Shown one piece after another: positions 21,446 through 31,530 of a stretch of 64,000 bases of DNA (position 1 is the first letter of the stretch; the number at the start of each line of letters is the position of its first letter). The stretch is from Symsagittifera roscoffensis (lineage: Eukaryota; Xenacoelomorpha; Acoela; Convolutidae): NCBI RefSeq assembly GCF_963678635.1, contig NC_087065.1, forward strand, positions 68,946,956 to 69,010,955, given 5' to 3'. The notes under the pieces were generated by a model, which was given only the letters and a program-made list of their open reading frames with translations, had not been told where the DNA came from and did no database searches. The translations under genes were made by a program, and so were the position numbers.

Positions 21446-21999
21446 CTCAATCTAATGCTTTTTACTGCTCACACACTTGATTCGCTTGCTACCGTATTTG
21501 TTGTCTGACAACAGATAAAACTAACACAGCACAATAGTGTCCAAAAGTAATAACTAACAAGTGACCACGAATCTTCTTAAGTTATCACAGTACAGCGTAT
21601 TTCTAATTTATGCACAGCAAAGAAAGTGTTTTCCCTGTTTAGTACCGCACAAAACAGAAAAAAAATGAAGGCAGTTTCTTTCTCTCAAGTGGGCGTCTAT
21701 TGCACCATGCGAGTTTTGTCTTAATTTTCTGCCTTCGGATTGGCCGAGCTGGACCTACTTAAACTATCAAGGCAACCTCTCTTCAAAAAAATCAGTTTCG
21801 GATTCCAATCTTTTTTCAGTTAGACCTAGAGTCGCGAGTCTCCGGGCTTAGAACTGTTTTGGTTTTAGTATGATTTACGTTTATATTGAAAGGCAAGTGC
21901 AGTCACTGGTTCCTGTTTTGTTTGGTCTACCTAGTTGTCCTAAAATCCTCAATATTTTCAATAATTGTCTGGCTTTCGTTTACGTACGTATTAGTATCC
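21446..21999 (-). repeat. Gypsy 5' leader or LTR, minus-strand copy
   Basis: Untranslated sequence between the gag start and the assembly gap, present inverted at 22541-23126 and partly at about 31985-32400. Conserved landmarks are CCCTGTTTAGTACCGCAC, AGGCAGTTTCTTTCTCTCAA, CTAGAGTCGCGA and a TACGTACGTA palindrome near 21980. It behaves as the 5' end of the element. I cannot prove it is an LTR because no copy is seen at the 3' end, and I do not recognise a tRNA primer-binding site. Confidence 0.6.
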
Positions 22000-22199
22000 N
22001 NNNNNNNNNNNNNNNNNNNNNNNNNNNNNNNNNNNNNNNNNNNNNNNNNNNNNNNNNNNNNNNNNNNNNNNNNNNNNNNNNNNNNNNNNNNNNNNNNNNN
22101 NNNNNNNNNNNNNNNNNNNNNNNNNNNNNNNNNNNNNNNNNNNNNNNNNNNNNNNNNNNNNNNNNNNNNNNNNNNNNNNNNNNNNNNNNNNNNNNNNNN
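22000..22199. other. Assembly gap, 200 N
   Basis: Exactly 200 unknown bases, a conventional placeholder length. It lies at the centre of the head-to-head gypsy pair, between the minus-strand leader and the minisatellite, where hairpin-forming and repetitive DNA commonly defeats assembly. True size unknown. Confidence 0.98.
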
Positions 22200-22540
22200 T
22201 TTGGAGGGGTCCCGTTTCGGAGGGGTCATATCTTGCCAATCCTGAGGGTTCCAAGTTTGGAAGGGTTCTGTTTTATGCCAATCCCGAAGGGTCGTATTTT
22301 GCCAATCCGGAAAAGTCATATCTTGACAATCCGGACGGGTCCCAATTCGGAGGGTTCATGTTTTTTGCCCACCCGGAAGGGTCATTCTTTTGCCAATCCG
22401 GAGGGGTCCCAAGACGGAGGGGTCGTGTTATTTGCCAACCCGGAAAAGTCAAATTTTGCCAATCGGTAGGGATCCCAATCCGGAAGGATCCTGTTTTGCC
22501 AGTTCGGAAGGGTCCCTGAACGCTGATCCGAAGGGGTCTT
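22200..22540. repeat. Minisatellite of CCGGATTGG-type units
   Basis: Imperfect units of about 30-36 bases built on GGAGGGGTC..TTTTGCCAATCCGGA (plus strand), that is TCCGGATTGGCAAAA on the minus strand. It abuts the outer edge of the plus-strand gypsy leader and is cut by the gap on its left. The same minisatellite, in the opposite orientation and again abutting the leader, lies at 32405-32900, so it belongs to the end of this element family rather than to the locus. Confidence 0.85.
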
Positions 22541-23126
22541 AGAAAAGTTTTTCACGAACGCAAATGTAGGGATACTTATACGTACGTAAACGAAAGCCAG
22601 ACAATTATTGAATATATTGAGGATATTAGGACAACTAGGTAGACCAAACAAAACAGGAACCAGTGACTGCACTTGCCTTTAAATATAAACGTAAATCATA
22701 CTAAAACCAAAACAGTTCTAAGCCCGGAGACTCGCGACTCTAGGTCTAACTGAAAAAAGATTGGAATCCGAAACTGATTTTTTTTTGAAGAGAGGTTGCC
22801 TTGATAGTTTAAGTAGGTCCAGCTCGGCCAATCCGAAGGCAGAAAATTAAGACAAAACTCGCATGGTGCAATAGACGCCCACTTGAGAGAAAGAAACTGC
22901 CTTCAACTTTTTTTCTGTTTTGTGCGGTACTAAACAGGGAAAACACTTTCTTTGCTGTGCATAAATTAGAAATACGCTGTACTGTGATAACTTAAGAAGA
23001 TTCGTGGTCACTTGTTAGTTATTACTTTCGGACACTAATGTGCTGTGTTAAGTTTATCTGTTGTCAGACAACAAATACGGTAGCAAGCGAATCAAGTGAG
23101 TGAGCAGTAAAAAACATTAGATTGAG
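22541..23126 (+). repeat. Gypsy 5' leader or LTR, plus-strand copy
   Basis: Inverted match of 21446-21999, beginning with a segment that reads into the minisatellite and includes ACGTACGTAAACG, CTCGCGACTCTAGGTC and GTGCGGTACTAAACAGGG, and ending just before the gag ATG at 23127. Near 23060-23080 is a short self-complementary TGTTGTCAGACAACA. No confident primer-binding site or TATA box. Confidence 0.6.
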
Positions 23127-23672
23127 ATGAGCCTAGGCAAGTCGAGGGAACTTAGGCTCCTAACTGATAATTCTGGGAAGTTTATACCGAAAAGACAAAA
23201 GAAATCAATTAATAATCTTTTTGTGGAAAGGAACAAGAAGACTCGGAACAACATGGTGAAGAAAGTTTCAGGTGGAATGGCTGAAACAAGGTGTCAAAAG
23301 GTCTGGGATGACAAATGAACAAAATTGGAAGTAAAGATCCAAACGAATCCTTTTCTGGATGAGAATTGGGCGGGACGTGGAACGGAAAGAAATGTGAATA
23401 GAAGATTAACGAGTGGATCTTTTCCCGTAGAAAAAGGCAACGATTTCGTTACTTCGTTCGGGACTCTTGATCGAGAGGAAATGTCGGAACTGTCCGGCAT
23501 TTCGACTAAAAATCCAGTAGTTGGATGCTCACCTACTAGTATTACCATGAGGCATGGGGTGACAGAGAAAGCAGCAACCTCCTACTCGTTTTCGGAACGC
23601 GTCAACAACACTTTGGGGATTTTCTTTCTGCTTTCTATGGGAAGGGGAACAGACGTTGAAGGTAACTACTAA
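23127..23672 (+). pseudogene. Gag N-terminus, interrupted by one in-frame TGA
   Basis: Opens with MSLGKSRELRLLTDNSGKF. The frame runs 63 codons to a TGA at 23316-23318 and resumes in the same frame at about 23319 with KLEVKIQTNPFLDENWAGRG up to 23672. The same TGA context (ACAAATGAACAAAATTGG) occurs in the minus-strand copy, and the TGAACAAAATTGG part survives in the third fragment near 31945. Either the stop predates all three copies, or translation normally passes it, or the first 63 codons are a separate small ORF. The protein has a basic start and a Ser/Thr-rich middle; no domain is named. Confidence 0.6.
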
Positions 23673-23963
23673 GAAGAGAAAGAAGACAATGGAGATTATG
23701 ATGAATTTGAGACTCAAGTGAGCCTGAACAGTTCGACTCATGAAAACGAGGCATCAACAAACAGTGCTATTCGGATCGGTTTGGTGCGGTCAGAACCATA
23801 AACAAGAATATTGATGGAATATTCAAGAGAGTTCATGAAAATGATCAACTCAGCCAAGCAACCAGAAAACTGTCAGGGACCACACTAGGGGAACTAGAGG
23901 CGTATCATGATGGATCTTTGAGACAGAGAGGAAGAGAGCCAGTTTCAACCAGTACTAAATAAG
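23673..23963 (+). pseudogene. Gag acidic segment, frame-disrupted
   Basis: Translating across frames gives an acidic stretch (EDNGDYDEFETQVSLNSSTH) and then Ala/Arg/Ile-rich text leading into the coiled coil at 23964. It matches minus-strand 20610-20900. Stops at about 23802 and 23888 interrupt it. Confidence 0.45.
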
Positions 23964-24827
23964 GTGACGCCACCACTAGTGACTCTATTGGTGAACAACG
24001 GAGCATCAAGGGAAGAGCTCTTGACCAGCATTGTGGATAGAGTGGGTGAGCAGAATGAACAGATATCATTAAACATGAGTGGACTAAAAAGAGCAGATCA
24101 TGTTGAGAGAGAAAGCCTGCGGAAAGAAATAAGTCGCAACAGACAGGAAGTCAGCCGGAGCAAAAAACATTTAAAAGAAAGGACAGATGAACACTTGGCT
24201 AGAAACTTGTCGCGAATGACGGGGCAAGCTGAAGAAAGAGAGAAACGATTGAGAGGTGATCTGGAGCAACTTCGAAGTCAACAAGAGCAGGCTCTTGGGA
24301 CTCTCGATACAAGGATAGATGCGATGATGGAAAGACGCACTCAGACTATAATGGACAGATTGGACGGTCTCCTGGGAAACAAGAGCGAATCTGAAAAAAG
24401 TGGAGCACACTCGAGGGAGGCTAGCAGAGAGCCGAGAGTGAACTTCAAGGCGCATTCAATCCGAGAAAGAACGTATGGGTCCACGAAAGGAAGATGTAGC
24501 CCATCGAGTGGCGCCACTGGGAATAACAGGCCCAGGAATCCCATGAACACCAGAGGAGGCTCTAATGGCAGTAGGCCAGTCTCAAATGAATGGCCTATGC
24601 GAGACGAACATGCGAATAGAAGAGGTGGTTCCTCAAATTGGAATCACACGAACCAGCGAACATTTCAGACCAGGGACTCCGAAAGGAGGGATGTTCCAGA
24701 GCCTCAAACAACAGATGAGAAAGATCGAACGGGATATTCACGGAATGCAACAGCGTTCGAAGCTCTGAACAGGTACCTTGAGACGTTCCTCACAAGGTTG
24801 TCCAGGAACAATGAGCGCAGCGAATAG
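23964..24827 (+). pseudogene. Gag coiled-coil and basic region, longest intact frame
   Basis: A 287-codon frame, the best-preserved gypsy protein segment in the window. Residues about 1-40: TLLVNNGASREELLTSIVDR. Residues about 45-140: long charged coiled coil (LRKEISRNRQEVSRSKKHLK, then EEREKRLRGDLEQLRS). Residues about 150-235: Ser/Gly/Arg/Asn-rich basic tail. Residues about 236-287: RNATAFEALNRYLETFLTRL, an extension missing from the minus-strand copy because of a Trp-to-stop change there. The frame is open upstream in part, so the Met is not the native start. Confidence 0.75.
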
Positions 24828-24902
24828 TCGAAAAGAGTGTTCAAAAAACCAAGATGCTAAAAGGATGAACCCGACGGTTGTATAGTTACCTAGATAGAAG
24901 TC

Positions 24903-25305
24903 ATGAAGCTGCATTTTGAGGAAGAACATGAGACAGAAAGGCAAAAATGCAGTGATCTCGCCAGAAATTTGGAAGGCACAGCCATGAACTGCTTGGTGGC
25001 GAAAAAGACAACACCAGTGCGATACTGCAAAAATCATCTAGATACTGCTGAACCGCTTTGGCTCGAGAGTGCAAGAGCACCAAGCGATGATGCGCTTGGA
25101 AAAACCAAGGCAAGATGATACCATAGAGAAGGTCTTAGATGACTTAGAAAGTCTGAGAAGGCGAAGGCAATCGGAAGAGTCAAACAACAGGTTGAACTTG
25201 GCAGTAGCATTAAAATTCATTGATAATGTGAAGAACGATGAACTCAGGACAACACTAGCATTGCACTATACACCTCTTTCAACCAATGCACCTACACCGG
25301 AGTAG
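24903..25305 (+). pseudogene. Gag capsid-like domain, frameshifted
   Basis: Frame 24903-25118 (KLHFEEEHETERQKCSDLAR, then NLEGTAMNCLVAKK) and frame 25069-25305 (QEHQAMMRLEKPRQDDTIEK, then VLDDLESLRRR, then LNLAVALKFIDNVKNDELRT) overlap and together cover the capsid region, split by a frameshift near 25010-25070. Same pattern as minus-strand 19235-19700. Confidence 0.65.
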
Positions 25306-25437
25306 CTGCTACTCAAATCCAAGGAAAATATTTTGCTGAAACCTCCGATGAGATCAGGTGTTTATAAAAACAATTATGGCAGTTTTAACAGTGGACCTAC
25401 AAACCAGGGTAACAACTAGTACAAGCCCAGGGATGAC

Positions 25438-25773
25438 ATGGACAGGAGACTCTCTTGTGCAAACTGCAGTTCCTGCAGTTCTACAGAGCATTATGTTTCC
25501 GCATGCCCAAATTAAAAACAAGGCATGAAAGCGATCGGTTTTAGCCTTGAAGATAAAGAGGCGTCGGACACAAATTATAAAGATTTTATGAGAGGAGTAA
25601 TTGCTAAATTGGCCCAAGATGTTTTTTTTAACAACCTGGAGGGTCATTTTAAATCAAAGTGTCGACACTTTTGGGATGTTGTGGCGGAAGTTAAGCAGCC
25701 AAGGCATGATGAGGCGTTGTCAGGCGTTAAAACCAGCAAGGGGCGCCTGATGAGCCAGGCGGAAGCTGGTTAA
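25438..25773 (+). pseudogene. Gag zinc-knuckle region, damaged
   Basis: Translation from about 25438 reads RRLSCANCSSCSSTEHYVSA, then C: a C-x2-C-x7-H-x4-C knuckle whose three extra residues trace to a 9 bp tandem duplication (TGCAGTTCC / TGCAGTTCT) shared with the minus-strand copy. A TAA follows at about 25513. In frame 25525-25773 the second knuckle reads VFFNNLEGHFKSKC, having lost both leading Cys residues but kept His and the last Cys, the opposite loss pattern from the minus-strand copy. Confidence 0.7.
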
Positions 25774-25789
25774 GAAGAATTTGAAGGCC

Positions 25790-26390
25790 GTGCTAGAAGA
25801 AACGAGTGGAACGGAGCCCGAAACCGCAGCTGACGATTTTAAGATTGACTATAGAGCAGCTGCAAGAGATTTTCTGAACAGAGTTCAACAGGTATTGGCA
25901 ACAAAGGATATTGAACAAAAGCTCAAGCTCGAAATAGAGAACGAGAGAACTTAAGATCAACTCAACGCCTTTGAAGAATCCGAGGTGGAAGAGACGAAGG
26001 CAACGAGCACTTTGAGCATGAAATTGAATGTGATCTCGGAGCAGACACTTGGGATGTTGCCTCAAGGTAGCATGGTGCAGCCGATCATCTCGGTGGCGGA
26101 GCATCAAGTAATCAGGAATCTGAGTGAACCTTCGGAGTTCGACATGATGCATCTGGATATTTATTAAGATTATCTGAGACAAGCAGAGCCACGCAATGAA
26201 TCGAGGGCTGTGCGACCCTTATTAACGACAGGTCGCACTCGAACCATCCGACTTCACGGGCGTTACGTGAAAGTTTACTGACAATATCAAGTTATGCTCA
26301 ACGTGGATGGGATTCGTTTCAAACCAAGACCTACGTCACGACAGACAATGACCAAATAGGACACTTATATTTTGGTCAAGAATAGTTTAA
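25790..26390 (+). pseudogene. Gag to protease junction region
   Basis: Short frames (for example 25985-26167) give STLSMKLNVISEQTLGMLPQ and VIRNLSEPSEF, matching minus-strand 18255-18590. Preceding text is an Ala/Glu/Leu-rich helical segment (AAARDFLNRVQQVLATK). A small extra insertion is visible near 26225-26265 relative to the other copy. Several stops. Confidence 0.5.
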
Positions 26391-26757
26391 GGTCCGCAGG
26401 GTTGGTCATGACGCCATGGTGGAAGAAGATGCTGTACATATTGGATAAAAATCAGATGAGACTGCACATCTGCTAGACAACAGGGAAAGAAGATAGGAGT
26501 AACATGACTCCTAGACACAGGAGCATAAGTCAGTGTTATGCCGATTAAAACATGGGAAAGGATGGGTTTCACCAGAGAGGACCTGATACCCACGAACTTA
26601 AGATTTGCAGCCTTCCATCGCGAAGCCATCTATATGGCCAGGAAAACTTCAGTAACAGTCCTCCAGATGGGAGCACGGAACCTCTGGAGTAATTTTCTCG
26701 TGGTGGGAACCTAGATGATTTGGATCAGAGCATCTTGTGGCGTGACTTCGTCAGGAT
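26391..26757 (+). pseudogene. Aspartic protease, truncated
   Basis: The active-site LLDTGA is present (DTG codons 26513-26521) but is followed at once by TAA where the other copy has a Glu codon (GAA), then VSVMPI. The distal half reaches DDLDQSILWRDFVRI, with ILGRDF altered to ILWRDF, and stops at 26757, where foreign sequence starts. Inactive. Confidence 0.75.
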
Positions 26758-28320
26758 AGCTGTGTTATTGCTCTTACAGGATCTCGAATTTCTAGTACTA
26801 GTAATGTATCTCTAGAACATTCTAGATAGCTTCCTTGTCTAATGACAGCTTCATGTTAAGGCTTTCTTGGTTGCCTTCAGTATAGCACGCATAAACGTTT
26901 TGGGTGAAGGTCTTAGCGATTTTGTTTTTTTTTTTCAAAATTTTGATTTGCTTATTCTGTTGAAACTCGAGGAATTTTTAAATTTCAGATTCTGTTCCTA
27001 TAGCAGAACTAAGCAATCGGGCGTCCGCTTTGATTTTGCCTCCTGCATTTTTGAAAATTTTCTCGGTTTCATCGAGTTTTTTATCTGTGACTTTCAGCTG
27101 GCATTTGGATGCTTTAACATGGTAGCCAAAAAATTTAAATTGTCTATAACTGTTCTTAGATTGCTTAGTTTACCGACTGCGAAACCATTGTCTGCATACC
27201 ATTTCTGGGTTAAATTTTCTATTGATAAAAGTTTTATGAGTGGTATTATGGCTAGACCTTTCATGGCCCTTGTTAGCGGATCCCAATGGGTTGTCCCTTC
27301 TTGAAACTAGAAAGACAAAGTGTTTTTTTGTTCAGGAAAAGTTTAGATTGATTAAATACGAATTGTTAATGGCTGCTAAAAAGATGGGCAGGTGTTTTTG
27401 ATGTTTTTCATTGCCAGTTTTTGGTTTTGTGCGTTAAAAGCGTTTTCGGCAACTATCAGTAAAACCGCATTGGCGTAACTTTGCTGCATTGGTTTATAAG
27501 CGTGTGAATTGCATATTAAAGGCCACATTTTTGTCATACACAGAAATGTTACTTTGATTCTAGCCACATGAGTTCGTTTTTTAGGCATTTGGTTTTTGTT
27601 TGTCCCTTTAATCTGTCCCTTTAATGTCCCTTTTCCTCTGCCTGTGAGTCTTAGTGCTGGGTTGTTATCTAAAGGTATAAATCTACATATGATTCCGTTA
27701 GTACTGGTTTAAGTTTTTGGCAGCCAATTCTTTTAGCAATTTTAGCTTTTGTTTTTGAAAGCTCAACTGATTGTTGTCGGAAGTGTGCTAAAACAGGTCT
27801 CCATTCATTTGAATTAAAAACAGATGTCCCATGAGATCCGTGCGTTCTCATTGCTGCTTTCTTGATTTCTTGAAAGTTTTTCTGATCAAATATCGATGGA
27901 TAAAAAGTAAACGTTTCATTTGAGATTGGTGTTATATATTTATCATCAATTATTTATAGCTAGTATCAGCTTTTCCTTCGTTATATAGCTCATTCAGGTC
28001 TCCGATCTGCCCTTGCTTAAAACGCCTAGCTATTTTTTTAGATGAGGACCCACCGTTTTTGGAATTTAATTTTTCACGGTAGTATGTAAGGGAAGATCAT
28101 TGCTGCGTGCATTGCGAATGTGTTTTCGTTATTTTCTATTAGATGGTTCAGAGTTCCATTGAGGGTTTTAATGATGATATAATCAACTATTTTTTTTGAT
28201 AAGATCATGAAGACCGGTTTGCAGTAGACCAGTTTGTTGTATACTTTCCTTGTGGCTTCTGTAATTTCTGGAGAGGGGATCTGAGACATTCGACCAGAAT
28301 GACCGGAAATGCATGTCGTC
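26758..28320 (-). pseudogene. Reverse-transcriptase-like element, left copy, 3'-truncated
   Basis: Reads right to left. N-terminal frame 28074-28406 (RIPSPEIT-type text, YNKLVYCKPVFMI), then 27669-27851 (NSNEWRPVLAHFRQQSVELS), then 27376-27588 with ENAFNAQNQKLAMKNI in the place of an RT motif-A segment, then about 27160-27300 with EGTTHWDPL (motif B-like) and QKWYADNGFAV (motif C-like, YADN). It continues to 26757 and stops, whereas the right copy goes on for about 860 bp. The YADN, THWDP and AENAFN forms are shared with the right copy, so the element was defective before the duplication. Confidence 0.7.
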
Positions 28321-29169
28321 AACGAACTATTATTCGAAAAAGTCTGGTGGAAATTGACTATTATGAACGAGTTATGTGTCATTTGATTTGGGCGTGCATG
28401 ACACATAGCAATTCTGTTTTTGCGGCAACTGAAACAGCGAAAATCAGAACAACGGTTTTCGCTGATATAATACAGTTATGCAATTAACGAGAGAGACGAC
28501 AGAAATTATTGTGGAAGAAGGGTGGGAGATCGGCCGTCCCGTCGTTCGCTGAGCAGTATATGACCAAAAACAATTAAAGAAACACAAGAAAACAAAAAAA
28601 AATGGTAAAGTACCCAAGAAAAAACCAAAAAATATAAACAAAATAACCAAAAAATAACAGTTTAAGAAAAAAATGAAAACAGTGGAAATCATCAATCCAG
28701 ACAAGATGTGATCCGACCCTGCCTTTTTTTATTAGATATTTTGTTGTTACAGGCATTCAGTTCAAACAGGATTGTTACGATCAAAATAATTGCCTGTTTC
28801 TGATGCCTGTACTGTAACGTTGTTTCGGTATTAAAACATGTTAATGCTAACTTGCGCTCATTCCGGAAGAATCAAAAGATTAGATTTGGAAGACTGATCC
28901 GGCAAACAGTGCAAAAAGCAATAGCAAGGGTCTCAATGACAACAAAAATTGACTGTTGGATATTGTTAAGAACTTTTTATCCTTTTTGGTACAGTAAGTA
29001 CGATAACAATCTGAGAGGGGCTCGACAGTGACTGCACTGTAGTGACCCTCCACCGAGTTGCAAAATTCCGAGTTATGCACATTAATTTGGATTTTGAACG
29101 GACCGGGAGGGTTGTAAAAATATTAGTACTACGACTTGTACCACGCGCATTAATGTTCCCATACCTTTT
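28300..29169 (-). promoter_or_regulatory. 5' flank and leader of left RT-like copy
   Basis: Untranslated sequence conserved with 33904-34690. It includes TATATCAGCGAAAAC (minus strand, about 28455), GTCATGCACGCCCAAATCAA near 28390, an A-rich tract of AACAAAAAAA/CCAAAAAATA units (28560-28680), and an inner part matching CACCGAGTTGCAAAATTCCG near 29055. The leader resembles 3810-4010. Probable promoter/5' UTR of the RT-like element by position. Short frames here are not supported. Confidence 0.45.
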
Positions 29170-30010
29170 TACACCGAAGACTTTAGTCAAGGTGTTATGG
29201 TATCGTGTAACGGGTTTTTTTTTAAATGTTGTCTGTTGTCAAGTGTCGACAAATAACGTCCACAGTTATCAATTATCATGTGGGCTGGACTATATCGCGC
29301 TATGTCACGTGATTGCGTATGTTTGTTTCTTTTTTTGTTCATCTTTATTTATTTAATTATCTGTTCTTCTATTTATTTAATTATGTTTAGTTTGCTTATA
29401 TTTATTTATAATTTATGTATGTACATATTTATTTTTGTTTATTTTTATCACGTGTTTTGTTTATTTATTTAATTATTCTTTCTTTCATTTAGTTTTGCTT
29501 TTATTATTTCTGCGTCTGTATTTATTTAATTTATTTATTTTCATTTATTTATATTATGGGTCTGTTTGTTTGGTTATTTGTTCATATATATTTTTTCATG
29601 TCTATTTAATTATTTGTACATTTCACTTTTGCTTTTATTTATTTATTTATTTATTTATTTATGTATTTATTTATGTATTTATTTATTTATTTATGTATTG
29701 ATTTATTTTTTTATTGCTTATTTATTTATCAGGTGTGTTTTGTTTATTTGTTGATATTTATTTCTATATTTAATTATTCTTTCTTTCATTTAGTTTTGCT
29801 TTTATTATTTATGTATGTGTATTTATTTCATTTATTTATTTTCATTTATTCATATTATGGGTCTGTTTGTTTGGTTATTTGTTCATATATATTTTTTTGT
29901 TTTTTGGATTTGTTTTTCGGATTGTTTTACTGCTACATACTGTCAATTCTGAGACTGCTTCACAATTTCTCAATATAATAAGACTAATAGCTTTTTTTCA
30001 TTTTAGCTCT
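29170..30010. repeat. TTTA-rich low-complexity block with 298 bp internal duplication
   Basis: Dominated by TATTTATTTA strings. A segment beginning ATTATTCTTTCTTTCATTTA at about 29473 recurs at about 29771 and includes ATTATGGGTCTGTTTGTTTG in both. Hydrophobic frames translated from it (Phe/Leu/Tyr/Ile) are low-complexity artefacts. It lies only in the left arm of palindrome 2. Confidence 0.85.
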
Positions 30011-30174
30011 TTCTTGTAAGTATATGTGTAAGTACGATTTTTAGTTATTCCGGAGACCCATATGAGTCTACATGCCAATTTATACGATTGGCCGATTGAA
30101 ACGACAGGAGGCGTTTTGCTACACATACAAACACAATCTTTTGTATTTTATTATAGCTATAGAAATTGATCTAC

Positions 30175-31065
30175 AATGCGTAAGTACGACATTTAGTTCT
30201 ACGATTGTTATTTCAGGTCCTTTGTCAATATTTCAGGCTCTTTGTCAATATAGCAAAATTTTGGTGTATATATGTGTTAGTAAGATTTTTAGTTCTACAA
30301 CGTTTATTCAGGCTCTTTGTCGATATAGCAAAATATTGGTGTATACATGTGTTAGTACGATTTTAGCTCTAGAATTGTTATTTCAGGCTCTTCGTCAATA
30401 TAGCAATATTTTAGCGTATACTTGTGTTAGTACCATTTTTAGTTCTCGAACTGTTATTTTATGATCTATGTCAATATATCAAAATTTTAGTGTATACATG
30501 TGTTATTACGATTTTTAGTTCTCGAACTGTTATTTCATGATCTTTGTCAATATATCAAAATTTTATTGTATACATGTGTTAGTACCATTTTTAGTTCTCG
30601 AACTGTTATTCCATGATCTTTGTCAATATTTCAAAATTTTGGTGTATACATGTGTTAGTACGATTTTTAGCTCTAGAACTGTTATTCCATGATCTTTGTC
30701 AATATAGCAAAAATTTGACGTATACATGTGTTAGTACGATTTTTAGCTCTCGAACTGTTATTTCATGATCTTTGCCAATATAGCAAAATTTTGGTGTATA
30801 CATGTGTTCGTACGATTTTTAGCTCACGAACTGTTATTTCAGGCCCTTTGTCAATATAGTAAATTTTTGGTGTATACATGTGTTAGTACGATTTTTAGTT
30901 CTAGAAGTGTTATTTTATGATCTTCGTTGATATATCAAAAATTTAACCTATACATGTGTTAGTACGATTTTTAGTTCTAGAACTGTTATTTCAGGCTCTT
31001 TCTCGATATAGCAAAATTTTGGTGTATACATGTATTAGTACGATTTTTTGTTCTAGAACTGTTAT
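30175..31065. repeat. 76 bp tandem repeat, about 11-12 copies
   Basis: Unit of 76 bases: TGTATACATGTGTTAGTACG, then ATTTTTAGTTCTAGAACTGT, then TATTTCAGGCTCTTTGTCAA, then TATAGCAAAATTTTGG. Starts are near 30265, 30340, 30415, 30492 and onward at 75-77 bases. Degenerate first copies begin near 30018-30180. Contains the palindromes GTATAC and TTCTAGAA. It is not coding; phase differs between copies. Confidence 0.9.
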
Positions 31066-31146
31066 TCTTCAATTATTAGTTGTTCAAGTTGTTTGGTTTT
31101 TGCTTCAGTTTCTATGCCTTCGGTGTATTGCGCGTAGCGCCTATGT

Positions 31147-31530
31147 TTTCAAATAGACACTAAGCAGAGCGGTTTTTAGGGTAAAAATAGTGATATTTTG
31201 ATGCCCCGACAAATCGCGATTTTTGATATTTTCATTTTTTTTGAGACGGAAAAAGAGCTAAGTTAGTGAGTTACAACGTAAACGGATTTATATAACCAGA
31301 GAAACCGGTTGAATTAATTTCGGACGTGGTTGCAACTAATGGGGTACCAAAATCCGATTTAACGTGATTTTTGGAGAAACAAAAACCGCAAACGAATTTT
31401 TTCAAATTTCTGAGTTAGTGTGATAAAATTGTTGTTCGGTCAAAATATACAAGAGAATCGACAAATTTTAGATCACGTTTGCCAACAACCTTCCTGGTCC
31501 CTGTGAAATCGAACTTAACAAGTTTCATTT
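31147..31530. repeat. Palindrome 2, left inner arm
   Basis: Inverted match of 33531-33898, from CAAATAG..TAAGCAGAGCGG to GAACTTAACAAGTTTCATTT. Shared inner text includes GGGGTACCAAAATCCGATTT (about 31340) against its complement near 33700. Not coding. It ends exactly where the gypsy-derived fragment begins. Confidence 0.9.

Larger units (their letters stand above)
12346..21999 (-). mobile_element. Ty3/gypsy-type retrotransposon, minus-strand copy, degenerate
   Basis: Reading right to left: a leader (21999-21446), gag with coiled coil and zinc knuckle, aspartic protease with an LLDTGAEVS motif, RT, RNase H, integrase with D, D and E residues, and a post-integrase region. The order PR-RT-RH-IN is diagnostic of Ty3/gypsy (Metaviridae-like) elements. 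Every reading frame is broken by stops and frameshifts, and catalytic positions in RT, RNase H and integrase are altered. A 3' LTR was not found, so the left limit is uncertain; the unassigned minus-strand remnants down to 4779 may be part of it. The first 4.2 kb is repeated inverted at 22541-26757. Confidence 0.85.
22541..26757 (+). mobile_element. Ty3/gypsy-type retrotransposon, plus-strand copy, truncated
   Basis: Head to head with the minus-strand copy: leader 22541-23126, gag from 23127, protease to 26757. Coding parts agree with the other copy at roughly 93-95 percent by eye, too diverged for a simple read chimera. It stops abruptly inside protease right after LWRDFVRI (T at 26757) and joins the reverse-transcriptase-like element with no more than one or two bases of overlap. 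RT, RNase H and integrase are absent. Many stops are present. Confidence 0.85.
26758..29169. repeat. Palindrome 2, left outer arm
   Basis: Inverted match of about 33904-36215. It starts TAGCTGTGTTATTGCTCTTA at the gypsy breakpoint and extends through the reverse-transcriptase-like pseudogene and its leader to TAATGTTCCCATACCTTT near 29169. Identity by eye is about 90 percent. The arm ends where a 2 kb insertion (29170-31146) begins, after which the arm resumes at 31147. Confidence 0.9.

Noticed and set aside
21446-21999. Confident LTR call with primer-binding site
   Set aside because: The region behaves as a conserved 5' end, but no matching 3' copy, polypurine tract or recognisable tRNA-complementary site was found, so only leader or LTR is claimed.
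21870-22469. Open frames crossing the first assembly gap
   Set aside because: They are only open because 200 unknown bases are translated as X.
18255-26757. Palindrome 1 as a pure assembly chimera of one gypsy copy
   Set aside because: The two arms differ by several percent with many distinct indels and stops, which a read-level inversion artefact would not show. A misjoin of two real copies at the gap remains possible.
29278-29978. Hydrophobic frames suggesting a multi-span membrane protein
   Set aside because: They are direct translations of TATTTATTTA low-complexity DNA (Phe-Ile-Tyr-Leu repeats) and carry no other information.
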